Positions 1 to 9,072 of a stretch of 64,000 nt of DNA are shown one piece after another. Source of the stretch: Bradyrhizobium sp. AZCC 2176 (GTDB lineage: Bacteria > Pseudomonadota > Alphaproteobacteria > Rhizobiales > Xanthobacteraceae); the NCBI RefSeq assembly GCF_036924645.1, contig NZ_JAZHRX010000001.1, forward strand, positions 558,001 to 622,000, written 5' to 3'. The notes beneath the pieces are model-generated. The model was not told where the DNA came from and did not search any database. It saw only the letters and a program-made list of their open reading frames with translations. A program made the position numbers and the translations under genes. Each line of letters opens with the position of its first letter. Position 1 is the first letter of the stretch.

Positions 1-2
1 CT

Positions 3-920
3 TTGGTCGATGCCCATGGCGCGGGCCGCCGGCGCATCACCCTGCATGCACGAATGGGAACGCACGATGTGCTCAAGGTCGGCTATGCGGCGGCCGGTTC
101 GCACGACATCATTCCGATCGACCGCTGCCCGATCCTCGACCCGCAACTCGGCGGCGCGATCGAAGCAGCCTGGGCCGTCGCCGAGCCGCTGATCTCGATG
201 AGCAAGCCGCTCGACATCCAGGTCACTGCGACCAATAGCGGGTTGGACATCGATGTACGCGGCTCCGGCCGGCTGTCGACCGCCTTGATCACAAACCTGT
301 CGCGCATCGCCGAACAGCATCGGCTGGCGCGGCTGACGCGGCACGGCGAGCTGGTCTTGATGCGAACGCCGCCCACAATTTCGATCGGCGCCGCGCAGGT
401 GGCGCTGCCGCCCGGCTCGTTCCTGCAGGCAACGGTCGCCGGTGAGGAGGCGCTGGCGGCGCTGGTGTCCGACCACTGCAAGCGCGGCAAACATATCGCC
501 GATCTATTTTGCGGGGTCGGCCCGTTCACGCTGCGGCTTGCGGCGAAGTCGCGTATCGCCGCCTTCGACAGCGACGCCGGCGCGGTCGCCGCATTGCAGA
601 AGGCCGCGACTTCGACGCCAGGACTGAAGCCGGTCAAGGCGGAGGCACGCGACCTGTTTCGCCGACCGCTGATGCCGCAGGAACTGCGGGACTACGACAT
701 GGTGGTGTTCGACCCGCCGCGCCAGGGCGCGCAGGCGCAGGCGATACAGCTCGCGGCCAGCAAGGTGCCGACGGTGGTTGCGGTATCGTGCAACGTCACG
801 ACATTCGCGCGCGACGCAAAAATCCTGATCGACGGCGGCTACAAGATCGACGGCGTCACCCCGGTCGACCAATTCCGCCACACGCCGCATGTCGAATTGG
901 TGGCAAGGTTCAGGCGGTAG
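3..920 (+). CDS. Class I SAM-dependent RNA (uracil-5-)methyltransferase, TrmA/RlmD-like, 5' end missing
   Basis: This is the C-terminal 305 residues of an RNA m5U methyltransferase, which transfers methyl from SAM to a uracil in rRNA or tRNA. Visible motifs are the SAM-binding loop [11 protein letters not shown] (about residue 169 of this fragment), the DPPRQGA motif (about 238) and the SCN motif carrying the catalytic cysteine (about 261). The reading frame is open to the window edge, so the real start and any N-terminal TRAM domain lie upstream. The first codon seen here (TTG) should not be taken as the start. TrmA, RlmC and RlmD cannot be separated from this part alone. Confidence 0.88.
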   Translation: MVDAHGAGRRRITLHARMGTHDVLKVGYAAAGSHDIIPIDRCPILDPQLGGAIEAAWAVAEPLISMSKPLDIQVTATNSGLDIDVRGSGRLSTALITNLSRIAEQHRLARLTRHGELVLMRTPPTISIGAAQVALPPGSFLQATVAGEEALAALVSDHCKRGKHIADLFCGVGPFTLRLAAKSRIAAFDSDAGAVAALQKAATSTPGLKPVKAEARDLFRRPLMPQELRDYDMVVFDPPRQGAQAQAIQLAASKVPTVVAVSCNVTTFARDAKILIDGGYKIDGVTPVDQFRHTPHVELVARFRR

Positions 921-928
921 CAGACGCT

Positions 929-1050
929 CGTAGCCCAGATGGAGCGCAGCGCAATCCGGGGGCAACATTGTCGCTTGTGGAATCCCGGATTGCGCGGAGC
1001 CTGTCATCGGGCGCGCATTCGCGCGACCCGTTGGCTCCGTCCGGGCTACG
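929..1050. repeat. Intergenic palindromic element, family A (REP-like), long copy
   Basis: The outer arms begin cgtagcccagatggagcgca and end in ggctccgtccgggctacg, which are near-perfect reverse complements. An inner pair, gcaatccggg with cccggattgc, extends the fold. The element lies between two convergent genes, where it could act as a terminator or simply be a mobile REP-like repeat. Related shorter copies lie near 2,544, 9,036 and 27,553. Confidence 0.8.
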
Positions 1051-1056
1051 AGGTAG

Positions 1057-1920
1057 CTACCTTCCCCACCGGTCCTGCCAGATCTTCTCGCCGATCATGC
1101 AGTTGACGCGCGGCTCACGGCCGGCGGCTGGTACGACCGGGCGTTCGGGGGTACGGCCCGCGATCTCGAGCAGCAACTTGGTGCGGATCGCTTCCTTGAA
1201 CTTGTCGCGGTCCTTGATCGTGACGACGAAGGAGCCGGGGCCGCCGATGACGCAGTCCTCGTAATAGAGATCGAGGTTGTCGATATCCATGGTGGAATAG
1301 GACGGCTCCTTCACCATGATCGGCAGGCCGTTGATGACGATGCCCTTTTCCACCGCGGCATCGCGTGCGATGACGACGGGCGCACCGTTGTTGTTCGGGC
1401 CATCGCCGGAAATATCGATCACGCGCCGCAGGCCGCGGTGCGGGTTCTCGTCGAAAAGCGGCATCGCGAAGTTGATCGCACCCGAAATCGAGGTGCGCGA
1501 CGCCCGGCGGATCGGGGTCTTGATGATTTCATTGGCGACGGCATCGGCCGTCTCGGGCCCGTCGATCAGGCGCCACGGGATGATGATCTTCTGGTCAGTG
1601 GAGGCTGCCCATTCGAAATAGGTTACCGCGATCCTGCCGTTCGGGCCGCTCTTCAGCGCCTGCAGGAACTCCTTGGAGACGATCGCCTGCGCATAGCCCT
1701 CGCGCTGCAGCGCGAGTTCGTCCATGTCCATCGAATAGGAGACGTCGACGGCGAGGACGAGTTCGACGTCGACGGTCGGATTGGCTTCCTTGTCGGCCAG
1801 TTGACGGCCATCGGCGCTGGGTTGGTGGCCCAGCCGGTTCGGCGCGGCAAAACCCGCCACATCGCCGCCGGCGAGTACGCCCGCTACAAGCACGACCCCG
1901 ATCGAGACATACCAGCGCAT
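1057..1920 (-). CDS. DUF1194 secreted protein with von Willebrand factor A-like fold
   Basis: The protein has 287 residues from the ATG at 1920, chosen because GGGAGG sits just upstream and a hydrophobic secretion signal (residues 1-26) follows at once. A longer frame continues to 1974 without a ribosome site. After the signal comes a VWA-like domain opening with VLAVDVSYSMD, where D59-S61-S63 form the DxSxS part of a MIDAS metal site. The hallmark DISGDGPNNNG motif of DUF1194 is also present. The family is common in rhizobia and its substrate is unknown; a periplasmic or surface adhesion or scaffold role is inferred from the fold. It is convergent with the methyltransferase gene. Confidence 0.85.
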   Translation of the reverse strand: MRWYVSIGVVLVAGVLAGGDVAGFAAPNRLGHQPSADGRQLADKEANPTVDVELVLAVDVSYSMDMDELALQREGYAQAIVSKEFLQALKSGPNGRIAVTYFEWAASTDQKIIIPWRLIDGPETADAVANEIIKTPIRRASRTSISGAINFAMPLFDENPHRGLRRVIDISGDGPNNNGAPVVIARDAAVEKGIVINGLPIMVKEPSYSTMDIDNLDLYYEDCVIGGPGSFVVTIKDRDKFKEAIRTKLLLEIAGRTPERPVVPAAGREPRVNCMIGEKIWQDRWGR

Positions 1921-2036
1921 TGCGGCCCTCCCGTCGAACGACAGTAATCGTGACATGCAAAGCGGCCGACGCAAAGCGCTGAAATCATTTGTCCTTCACA
2001 TTCGGGTTAGGAGCGGAACTCGACGAACCCGGCGCG

Positions 2037-2177
2037 ATGAAAGCCCTGATCGAGCTGAAACTCTCGGCAAACGCCCAGTTTCAGGACCGGCCCAGAGCCT
2101 GTAAACTGATCGAGACGGCCGCAAGCCGCGGCGATCAGACCATGGCGCAGCGCCTGGCGGACTGCCGCGCCAACTGA
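2037..2177 (+). CDS. Possible short hypothetical protein
   Basis: A 46-codon frame starts at ATG 2037 and could extend to TTG 1989. The peptide (MKALIELKLSANAQF..., ending RLADCRAN) has a believable composition with no rare-codon run. It resembles the end of a helical-repeat protein, but I cannot name a family. No clear ribosome site precedes either start. It could be a real small gene, a remnant, or chance in high-GC DNA. Confidence 0.3.
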   Translation: MKALIELKLSANAQFQDRPRACKLIETAASRGDQTMAQRLADCRAN

Positions 2178-2224
2178 GCGCGGCGAGCCCGTCAAAAATT
2201 CGCTCGCCTCGGGACTGCATTGGA

Positions 2225-2530
2225 ATGGCCGATACCACCGTCACACCAAAGACCAAGGTCAAAACCAAGACCGAGCGGCCGCGCCTGCACAAGGTCATCC
2301 TGATCAATGACGACTACACGCCGCGCGAATTCGTCGTCACGGTGCTGAAGGCCGAATTCCGCATGACCGAGGACCAGGCCCACAAGGTGATGATCACGGC
2401 GCACCGGCGTGGCGTCTGCGTGGTCGCCGTCTTCACCAAGGACGTCGCCGAGACCAAGGCGACGCGCGCCACCGACGCCGGCCGCGCCAAGGGCTATCCG
2501 CTGCTGTTCACGACCGAACCGGAGGAATAG
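2225..2530 (+). CDS. clpS: ATP-dependent Clp protease adaptor ClpS
   Basis: ClpS binds N-degron substrates and delivers them to ClpAP. The 101-residue protein has a charged flexible N-terminus (residues 1-20). The ClpS core follows, with LHKVILINDDYTPREFVV, where the NDDYT region lines the ligand pocket, and the conserved later motif KVMITAHRRGVCVVAVFTKD. Length is normal for the family. clpA is not adjacent. Many alphaproteobacteria have two ClpS paralogues, and I cannot tell from this sequence alone which one this is. Confidence 0.93.
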   Translation: MADTTVTPKTKVKTKTERPRLHKVILINDDYTPREFVVTVLKAEFRMTEDQAHKVMITAHRRGVCVVAVFTKDVAETKATRATDAGRAKGYPLLFTTEPEE

Positions 2531-2543
2531 CGGGCGCTCAACT

Positions 2544-2580
2544 CGTAGCCCGGACGGAGCGCAGCGCAATCCCGGCTACG
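2544..2580. repeat. Family A palindromic element, short copy
   Basis: The sequence runs from cgtagcccggacggagcgca to cccggctacg and folds on itself. It lies just after clpS and before the end of the convergent cyclase gene. It shares the gcgcagcgcaatcc core with copies near 929 and 9,036. Confidence 0.7.
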
Positions 2581-2584
2581 GGTC

Positions 2585-3769
2585 TCAATTCGCCGACGCC
2601 TCATCGGCCAGTCCATAGACCCGGGCGGCTTTTGAAAAGCCGGCGACTGGAAACTCGCCGAGATCGCTCCACCCTCCCCGGCAGATGCCGGCAAATCCTT
2701 CCGACGCCACGATCGTGCGACGAGTTTGGCTGGCGATCTTTTCCAGCCGTGCCGCAAGGTTGACGGCGGGGCCGATGCAGGTGAAGTCGAGCCGGTTGCC
2801 GCCGCCGATATTGCCGTAGAGAATTCGGCCGACATGCAGCGCAAGCCCGAAGCGAAACCGCTCGACCGCGTCGCCTACCGGGTACTGCATGTCGGCGACG
2901 CTGGCGCGCGACTCGTGGGCGGCTTCCAGCACATGCGAGCAAACCTGCTTTTCGTCGCCGACATATTCGTCGATCGGAAAAACCGCGAGCAACCCGTCGC
3001 CCATGTATTTCAGCACTTCGCCGCCATGCTTCTTGATCGCGGCGACCTGGCAATCGAAATACTGATTCAGAATATCGACAACGGTCTCGGCTGGCAGCCG
3101 GTCCGACAGCGCCGTGAAGCCGCGCAGATCGGACAGCCAGATCGCGGCATTCATCGTCTCGGTGTGGCCGCGTCTGATCTGTCCACCCATGATCCGCTCG
3201 CCGGCGCTATTGCCGACATAGGTGTCGAGCAGGCTCGCCGCCATGCGCTTCAAACTGAGGATCTCGACCACCCGCGCCAGTGGCTTCGCGAGACTCCGTA
3301 GCGCCGCTAATTGTTCGTCCGTGAACCCGCCGGCTTGCTTAGTGGTCCAGCTCGATGCATTCACCGTGCCGCCGATGAAGGGCAGCGGCAGCGCGAGATA
3401 ATCCGTGACGCCTTCGGCGCGAAAGTCGTCGATGATCGGAAAGCGCCGACTCGCGGGATCATCGACCCGGGCCCGAACTTCCACCCCCTGCTGGAACACG
3501 ATGATCAGCGGGCTAGTGTGAAAATCCGGTGACTGCAGGATATTGTAGTCGACCGCGCCGAGCTCGACCTCGGCGCCCGGCTTCCAGATGAAACTGCGGC
3601 CGTAGATTTCGGGGTGCAGCGTGCGGACGAAGACGCCGATGCGCCACAGCGGCAGCCCTGCCGCGACCATCCGTTCGCAGCACTCGGCCATAAATCTCTT
3701 GGGGCTGGCCGCGGATCTCCCGCCATCCATCAGCCAGTCGGTCAACTCTCGCAGTCTTGATGCATCCAT
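2585..3769 (-). CDS. Adenylate/guanylate cyclase (class III) with N-terminal sensory region
   Basis: The protein has 394 residues from ATG 3769. The frame is open to 3877, but no better start is visible. The N-terminal half (residues 1-190) looks like a GAF-type sensory region (IYGRSFIWKPGAEVE..., then FIIDDFRAEGVTDYLALPLPF-like sequence). The C-terminal half is a class III cyclase domain. Its two metal-binding aspartates lie in WLSDLRGFT (about 211) and YMGDGLLAVF (about 256), and the NLAARLE helix follows. It probably makes cAMP in the cytoplasm in response to an unidentified signal. It is divergent from the GMC oxidoreductase, with about 108 bp between starts. Confidence 0.87.
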   Translation of the reverse strand: MDASRLRELTDWLMDGGRSAASPKRFMAECCERMVAAGLPLWRIGVFVRTLHPEIYGRSFIWKPGAEVELGAVDYNILQSPDFHTSPLIIVFQQGVEVRARVDDPASRRFPIIDDFRAEGVTDYLALPLPFIGGTVNASSWTTKQAGGFTDEQLAALRSLAKPLARVVEILSLKRMAASLLDTYVGNSAGERIMGGQIRRGHTETMNAAIWLSDLRGFTALSDRLPAETVVDILNQYFDCQVAAIKKHGGEVLKYMGDGLLAVFPIDEYVGDEKQVCSHVLEAAHESRASVADMQYPVGDAVERFRFGLALHVGRILYGNIGGGNRLDFTCIGPAVNLAARLEKIASQTRRTIVASEGFAGICRGGWSDLGEFPVAGFSKAARVYGLADEASAN

Positions 3770-3877
3770 GGCGCCGGTATTTGCCGCGCAACCCCACGAA
3801 ACGTCAAGCGCGCTCCCGGCGTGACCCGACGACGGAGCTGCGCTAGCTTTACGGTGCAAAACAAGAGGAAACGTCAA

Positions 3878-5572
3878 GTGTACGACACCATCATCGTCGG
3901 CGGCGGATCAGCGGGTTCGGTCATGGCCCACCGGCTCTCCGCCAGGAGCGCCAACAAGGTCCTGCTCTGCGAAGCAGGCCAGGACACCCCGCCCGGCAAC
4001 GAGCCGCCCGAAATCCGCGACAGCTATTCCGGGCTGGCGTATTTCGACCCGCGCTTCCATTGGACCGAACTCAAGGTGACGACCCAAATCGTCAGCCACA
4101 ACAACCCCGATGAGAGCCGCCCGCCATTGCGCAAGTACGAACAGGCGCGCGTGTTGGGTGGCGGGTCCTCCATCAACGGCCAGATGGCCAACCGCGGCGC
4201 GCCGACCGACTACGCGGAGTGGGAGGCCCGCGGCGCCACCGGCTGGAACTGGAAGGACGTGCTGCCCTACTTCAAGAAGGTCGAGCGCGATCTCGATTTC
4301 GACGGGCCATTCCACGGCAAGGACGGCCGCATCCCTGTCCGCCGCATTCCACACCAGCATTGGACGGGGCATTCGCAGGCGATGGCCGAGGCCTGCAAGC
4401 TCGCCGGCTATGCGTTCCTGCCCGACCAGAACGGCGAGTTCGTCGACGGCTACTTCCCGGTGACACACTCCAACCAAGACGAGCAACGCGTCTCGGCCGC
4501 GATGGGCTACCTCGATCGCGAGACACGCAAGCGCGCCAACCTGACCATATCGACCAACACAGAGGTCAAGGAGTTGCTGTTCGAGGGCACGCAATGCGTC
4601 GGCGTGAGGGCGCTGGTCGACGGCCGCGAACAGCAGTTCCGCGGTCGCGAGGTCATCCTGTCATGTGGCGCGATCCATTCGCCGGCGCATCTGCTGCGCG
4701 CCGGCATCGGGCCGGTCGGCCATCTGAAGGAGATGGGCATTCCAGTCCTGACGGGCCTTGCGGGTGTCGGCCAGGGGCTGATGGATCATCCCTCGATCGC
4801 ATTGTCGTCTTTTGTCCGCCGTGGCGCGCGCATGAACGAGCACACCCGACGCCACATCCAGATGGGGCTGCGCTACTCCTCGGGGCTTCCGGGCACGCCG
4901 GCCGGCGACATGTTCGTCGCCGTCCTCACCAAGTCGGCCTGGCATTCGGTCGGCGAGCAGATCGCCTCGCTGCTCACCTTCGTCAACAAGACCTACTCGG
5001 AGACCGGGCAGGTAAAACTCGCCTCAACCGACCCGCGCGCAGAACCGATCGTCGAGTTCAACCTGCTGTCCGACCGGCGCGATCTCGACCGCCTGATGAG
5101 CGGCTTTCGCAAGATGGCGGCGCTGCAGATGAGCGCGCCGCTCAAGGCAGTCACCGACAAGCCGTTCCCGGCCTCGTACTCAGACCGCGTGCGGAAAATC
5201 GGCGTGGTCAACACCAAAAACAAGATCCTCACCGCCATTGCCGCAACGCTGATGGACGGGCCGGCTGCATTGCGTCACGCCATGATCGATAATTTCATCG
5301 TCGAAGGTTTTACGTTCGAGCAGGTCATGCGCGACGACGAGGCGCTCGAAGCCTTCGTGCGCAAGGCGGCGATCGGGGTGTGGCATGCCTCGTGCTCATG
5401 CCGGATGGGCCGGGCGGACGATCCGATGGCGGTCGTCGATCCGCAAGGCCGCGTCAAGGGCGTGCAGGGCTTGCGCGTGGTCGACGCCTCGATCTTCCCG
5501 GTGGTGCCGTGCGCCAACACCAATTTCCCGGTCCTGATGGCGGCGGAAAAGATCGCAGATGCCATGCAGTGA
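3878..5572 (+). CDS. GMC-family FAD-dependent oxidoreductase
   Basis: The protein has 564 residues from GTG 3878. This start is chosen because AAGAGGA lies 8 bases upstream and the FAD-binding fold begins immediately (IIVGGGSAGS, residues 5-14). The second GMC signature includes GGGSSINGQM. The C-terminal end carries the catalytic histidine (GVWHASCSCRMG) and the conserved asparagine (NTNFP). Members oxidise alcohols, choline or sugars. The substrate is not predictable here, and choline dehydrogenase would be a guess. It is a single gene convergent with aroC, 13 bp apart. Confidence 0.9.
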   Translation: MYDTIIVGGGSAGSVMAHRLSARSANKVLLCEAGQDTPPGNEPPEIRDSYSGLAYFDPRFHWTELKVTTQIVSHNNPDESRPPLRKYEQARVLGGGSSINGQMANRGAPTDYAEWEARGATGWNWKDVLPYFKKVERDLDFDGPFHGKDGRIPVRRIPHQHWTGHSQAMAEACKLAGYAFLPDQNGEFVDGYFPVTHSNQDEQRVSAAMGYLDRETRKRANLTISTNTEVKELLFEGTQCVGVRALVDGREQQFRGREVILSCGAIHSPAHLLRAGIGPVGHLKEMGIPVLTGLAGVGQGLMDHPSIALSSFVRRGARMNEHTRRHIQMGLRYSSGLPGTPAGDMFVAVLTKSAWHSVGEQIASLLTFVNKTYSETGQVKLASTDPRAEPIVEFNLLSDRRDLDRLMSGFRKMAALQMSAPLKAVTDKPFPASYSDRVRKIGVVNTKNKILTAIAATLMDGPAALRHAMIDNFIVEGFTFEQVMRDDEALEAFVRKAAIGVWHASCSCRMGRADDPMAVVDPQGRVKGVQGLRVVDASIFPVVPCANTNFPVLMAAEKIADAMQ

Positions 5573-5585
5573 GCAAGGCTGGACG

Positions 5586-6674
5586 CTACCCGCCGACCTG
5601 GCCGCGGTGGCGCAGGAAGTGATCCGCCAGCACGCAGGCCATCATGGCCTCGCCCACCGGCACCGCGCGGATGCCGACGCAGGGGTCGTGGCGGCCCTTG
5701 GTCATGATCTCGGTGTCGGCGCCGGCGCGATCGACCGTCTTGCGCGGCGACAGAATCGACGACGTCGGCTTCACCGCAAAGCGAACCACCACCGGCTGGC
5801 CGGTCGAGATACCGCCGAGCACGCCGCCGGCATGGTTCGACAGGAATCGCGTGCCGTTGTTGCCGGTGCGCATCTCGTCGGCGTTTTGCTCGCCCGACAA
5901 TTCGGCAGCACCAAAACCTGCGCCGATCTCGACGCCCTTTACCGCATTGATGCTCATCATCGCCGCCGCCAGCTCGCCGTCGAGCTTGGCATAGATCGGC
6001 GCACCGAGGCCCGGCGGGACGCCCTCGGCAACGACTTCGATGACCGCGCCGATCGAGGAGCCGCTCTTGCGGATGCCGTCGAGATATTGCTCGAAGAACG
6101 CAGCCTTGTCCTTGTCGGGACAGAAGAACGGATTGCGCGCGATCTCGTCCCAGTCCCATTTGTCGCGGTCGATCTTGTGCGGGCCCATCTGCACCAGCGC
6201 GCCACGCACCTTCACGTCGGGCAGGATTTTGCGCGCGATGGCGCCGGCGGCGACGCGAGTTGCGGTCTCGCGCGCCGACGAACGCCCGCCGCCGCGATAG
6301 TCGCGCAGGCCGTATTTGGCCTCATAGGTGAAGTCGGCGTGGCCGGGGCGAAACTTGTCCTTGATCTCGGAATAGTCCTTGGAGCGCTGATCGGTGTTCT
6401 CGATCAGCAGCGCGATCGGTGTTCCCGTCGTCACCTGCCCGCCGGACTCAGGATGGGGCATCACGCCGGACAGGATTTTGACCGCGTCCGGCTCCTGGCG
6501 CTGGGTAGTGAAGCGCGACTGGCCGGGACGGCGGCGGTCGAGATCGTGCTGGATGTCCTCATTGGTCAGCGGGATCAGCGGCGGGCAGCCGTCGACCACG
6601 CAGCCGATCGCGATCCCGTGGCTTTCGCCGAAGGTCGTGACCCGGAACATGTGGCCGAAGGTGTTGTGGGACAT
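5586..6674 (-). CDS. aroC: Chorismate synthase
   Basis: Catalyses the last shikimate step, EPSP to chorismate, using reduced FMN. The 362-residue length is normal. The three family signatures are present: GESHG near residue 16 (His19), RPGHADFTY near 108 with the second active-site histidine, and the [16 protein letters not shown] block near 131. The C-terminus has the expected [15 protein letters not shown]. The start ATG 6674 gives the standard [11 protein letters not shown] opening. It is not obviously in an operon. Confidence 0.97.
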   Translation of the reverse strand: MSHNTFGHMFRVTTFGESHGIAIGCVVDGCPPLIPLTNEDIQHDLDRRRPGQSRFTTQRQEPDAVKILSGVMPHPESGGQVTTGTPIALLIENTDQRSKDYSEIKDKFRPGHADFTYEAKYGLRDYRGGGRSSARETATRVAAGAIARKILPDVKVRGALVQMGPHKIDRDKWDWDEIARNPFFCPDKDKAAFFEQYLDGIRKSGSSIGAVIEVVAEGVPPGLGAPIYAKLDGELAAAMMSINAVKGVEIGAGFGAAELSGEQNADEMRTGNNGTRFLSNHAGGVLGGISTGQPVVVRFAVKPTSSILSPRKTVDRAGADTEIMTKGRHDPCVGIRAVPVGEAMMACVLADHFLRHRGQVGG

Positions 6675-6719
6675 GGTGTGTCGTAACGTGGTGCCGGGCG
6701 GCGGTCAAACCCGTAACAC

Positions 6720-6801
6720 CGTCATTCCGGGATGGTCCGAAGGACCAGACCCGGAATCTCGAGATTCCGGGTTCGGTCCTGCGGACCGCCCCGGAATGAC
6801 G
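6720..6801. repeat. Intergenic palindromic element, family B
   Basis: The outer arms are cgtcattccggg and cccggaatgacg. Nested dyads such as ggtccgaaggacc and atctcgagat lie inside. It sits between aroC and the histidine phosphatase. Related copies lie at 23,141-23,242 and 24,550-24,674. Confidence 0.8.
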
Positions 6802-6821
6802 GCGCGTGTTAAGCGCCGCCC

Positions 6822-7421
6822 TTAACTATACTTCCGCAAACCGCCGTCGCGGAATACGTAAACGGCGCCCTGCTCGATCAGGAGGTCGGCGGCGCTTTGT
6901 GGCGTTTCGATGCCCAGCGCCACCATCAGCGCCCGCGCCGTGCCGCCATGGGCCACGGCGACGGTATGGGTCTTCACGGAATCGTACCAGCCGCGCATCC
7001 GGGCCTGCACTTCCGCGTAGGTCTCGCCGCCTTCCGGGGCCATCGTCCATTTCGCCGTCAGCCGCTTGGCATAGAGCACGGGGTCGGCGGCCTGCATCTC
7101 GGCCAGCGTCGAGCCCTCCCAGACGCCATAGCCGATCTCGCGCAGGCGATCGTCGAGCGCGTAATCTTCCAGTGGAAGTTTCAGGGCGCCCCGCACCAAC
7201 TCCATCGTCGCCCGCGCCCGGCCCAACGGGCTTGCAACGAACGGCAGCGCGGCCTTGTCGCGGCCATCGCGCGCCAGCAGTTCGGCGAGGACATTGCCGG
7301 CCTGGGCCGCCTGCCTGCGGCCGAGATCGTTGAGCGGAACGTCCTGCGTGCCCTGCAGCCTGCCTTCCGCATTCCACGACGTCTCGCCGTGGCGGATGTA
7401 GTAGATCACGGGCGCTGGCAT
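6822..7421 (-). CDS. Histidine phosphatase family protein (phosphoglycerate-mutase-like)
   Basis: The protein has 199 residues. The catalytic RHGETSWN motif is at residues 10-17, with the phosphorylated histidine at 11. The proton-donor region and the second histidine (VAVAHGG, about 154) are present. The fold serves cofactor-dependent phosphoglycerate mutases, alpha-ribazole phosphatases and broad phosphatases. This length suits a small-molecule phosphatase rather than a glycolytic mutase. It lies upstream of aroC on the same strand, separated by a palindromic element. The substrate is unknown. Confidence 0.85.
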   Translation of the reverse strand: MPAPVIYYIRHGETSWNAEGRLQGTQDVPLNDLGRRQAAQAGNVLAELLARDGRDKAALPFVASPLGRARATMELVRGALKLPLEDYALDDRLREIGYGVWEGSTLAEMQAADPVLYAKRLTAKWTMAPEGGETYAEVQARMRGWYDSVKTHTVAVAHGGTARALMVALGIETPQSAADLLIEQGAVYVFRDGGLRKYS

Positions 7422-7625
7422 CGGACTGTCAGGCTATTCCTTGGCTACCGAATTGGAGAACGAAATGTCGGGCACGTCGGGGCGCTTTGCATCAGACCTG
7501 ATTTTTGCGGCATGCGGTTTCCAATCGCGCTTCCCTGTCGAGCCTGGAGGTACATCAGCACTCCCGTGCGGTCGAGCCCAAATCCGCTTTCGCATTAACG
7601 CTGTTTGCGATGCGCCTCAATGGCT

Positions 7626-7650
7626 GGAATAGACACGTCGATCGGGTGTT
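7626..7650 (+). promoter_or_regulatory. Candidate ECF-type promoter upstream of the sigma factor gene
   Basis: GGAAT (7626-7630), 16 bases, then TGTT (7647-7650) resembles the alphaproteobacterial EcfG-like pattern GGAAC-N16/17-cGTT with one mismatch in each box. If real, transcription would begin after the upstream ATG at 7651, which supports ATG 7708 as the start of the sigma factor. Found by eye only. Confidence 0.35.
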
Positions 7651-7707
7651 ATGTTGGGTAAGGCGTTCGCGCCTCATGACTGTTGCAACTCTTGCAATCT
7701 GGTGCCG

Positions 7708-8196
7708 ATGAGCGCGTTTCGTCAAAGTGTCGAAGCCATGATTCCGGCGCTCCGCCGCTATGCACGGGCGCTCGCGCGCGATGCCGACATCGCCGACGAT
7801 CTGGTGCAGGATACGCTGGTGCGCGCGTTGCGTTCGGAACGGCTGTTTCTCGGCGGCGACGTCAGGAGCTGGCTCTATACGATCCTGACCAATTTGAACA
7901 AGAACCGGCGGCGGTCGCTGGCGCGGCGTCCGCAATTCATGCCGTTGTTGGATAATAACCCGGACGCCAGCGGCACCGAGGCGGAGGGCCGCGACATTGC
8001 GCGGGCGCTTGCGACGCTGGTGGAAGAACAGCGCTCGGTGCTGCTGCTCGTGATGCTGGAAGGACTGAGCTACCGCGAGGTCGCCGACATCCAGGGCGTG
8101 CCGATCGGCACCGTAATGTCCCGGCTTGCCCGCGCCCGCGCGCATGTCAAAGCTTCGCTCGAGGGCGAGCGCACGGCGCTGCGGCGGGTGAAATGA
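7708..8196 (+). CDS. ECF-family RNA polymerase sigma factor
   Basis: The protein has 162 residues from ATG 7708 (MSAFRQSVEAM); an earlier ATG at 7651 adds a cysteine-rich lead unlike the family. Region 2 is visible as DIADDLVQDTLVRAL with the following DVRSWLYTILTN. Region 4 is the helix-turn-helix YREVADIQGVPIGTVMSRLARAR. No region 3 is present, as expected for the extracytoplasmic-function class. The anti-sigma gene follows after 66 bp, so the two are probably co-transcribed and the sigma factor is held inactive until a signal arrives. Confidence 0.9.
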   Translation: MSAFRQSVEAMIPALRRYARALARDADIADDLVQDTLVRALRSERLFLGGDVRSWLYTILTNLNKNRRRSLARRPQFMPLLDNNPDASGTEAEGRDIARALATLVEEQRSVLLLVMLEGLSYREVADIQGVPIGTVMSRLARARAHVKASLEGERTALRRVK

Positions 8197-8262
8197 TGAA
8201 AGCGTGACGTACAGGCAGACCAGAGAGAATAGACGCAGGACCAGGAAGAGACAGAGACGACA

Positions 8263-9033
8263 ATGACCGATCGCAACATTCCCGTCACCGAAGACGAGCT
8301 GCATGCTTACGTCGACAACGAGCTGCCGGCGGAACGCCGCGGCGATGTCGAGGCGTGGCTCGCTGCGCATCCCGACGATGCCGCGCGGGTGCAGTCGTGG
8401 CGCGCGATGGCGGAGGCGCTGCATGTGAGGTACGATTCGGTTATCGACGAGGCGGTGCCGAAGCGGCTCGAGATCGAGCGGCTGGCGCAACAGCCGCGCA
8501 AATGGGTGTACGCCGCCATCGCGGCCACGCTGGCGGCGTTCATCATCGGCGGCGGCGTCGGCTGGCTCGCGCGCGGCGCGACCGCTGCGCCCTCGGCTTT
8601 CCAAAATCTGACGGTCCACGCGATCGAGGCGCATCGGCTTTACGTGGTGGAGGTGCGGCATCCCGTCGAAGTGCCGGGCAGCGAACGCAGCCATCTGCAG
8701 CAATGGCTGACCAAGCGGTGCGGCTGGGTCGTCCGCGCGCCGGAGCTGGCAGGCGCCGGCTTGAAACTGGTCGGCGGGCGGCTGTTGCCGGGTTCCGCGG
8801 GTCCGGCGTCCTTCATGATGTATGAGAGCGCTTCGGGCGAACGTTTCACGATCTACACCGCAAAATCTGGCGCCGAGGCGACGCAGATGCGCTACGCGGC
8901 GGAAGGCAAGGAAAGCACGTTGTTCTGGGCCGATGACGGCGTCGTCTATGCCGTGGTGTCCACCGGCGTCGACCGGGGGCGGCTGACCCAGATCGCCCAA
9001 GCCGTCTACGACCAGATGGAGAAGAAGAGCTAA
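8263..9033 (+). CDS. Transmembrane anti-sigma factor
   Basis: The protein has 256 residues. The N-terminal 90 residues form the cytoplasmic anti-sigma domain (EDELHAYVDNELPAERR..., with VEAWLAAHPDDAARV). One transmembrane helix follows (about residues 87-107, AAIAATLAAFIIGGGVGWLA), then a periplasmic domain of about 145 residues. The classic HxxxCxxC zinc motif is absent, so it is not the ChrR/ZAS metal type. The periplasmic part (MMYESASGERFTIYT) may sense envelope or oxidative stress; this is inferred from layout. It is downstream of its likely partner sigma gene. Confidence 0.85.
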   Translation: MTDRNIPVTEDELHAYVDNELPAERRGDVEAWLAAHPDDAARVQSWRAMAEALHVRYDSVIDEAVPKRLEIERLAQQPRKWVYAAIAATLAAFIIGGGVGWLARGATAAPSAFQNLTVHAIEAHRLYVVEVRHPVEVPGSERSHLQQWLTKRCGWVVRAPELAGAGLKLVGGRLLPGSAGPASFMMYESASGERFTIYTAKSGAEATQMRYAAEGKESTLFWADDGVVYAVVSTGVDRGRLTQIAQAVYDQMEKKS

Positions 9034-9035
9034 CC

Positions 9036-9072
9036 CGTAGATCCTATGGGACGCAGCGCAATCCGGGCTACC
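9036..9072. repeat. Family A palindromic element, variant copy
   Basis: It begins cgtagatcctatgggacgca and ends caatccgggctacc. The first 14 bases after the c (gtagatcctatggg) are identical to the left junction of the IS110 element at 25,857-25,870, whereas other copies read gtagcccggatgg here. Confidence 0.65.
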
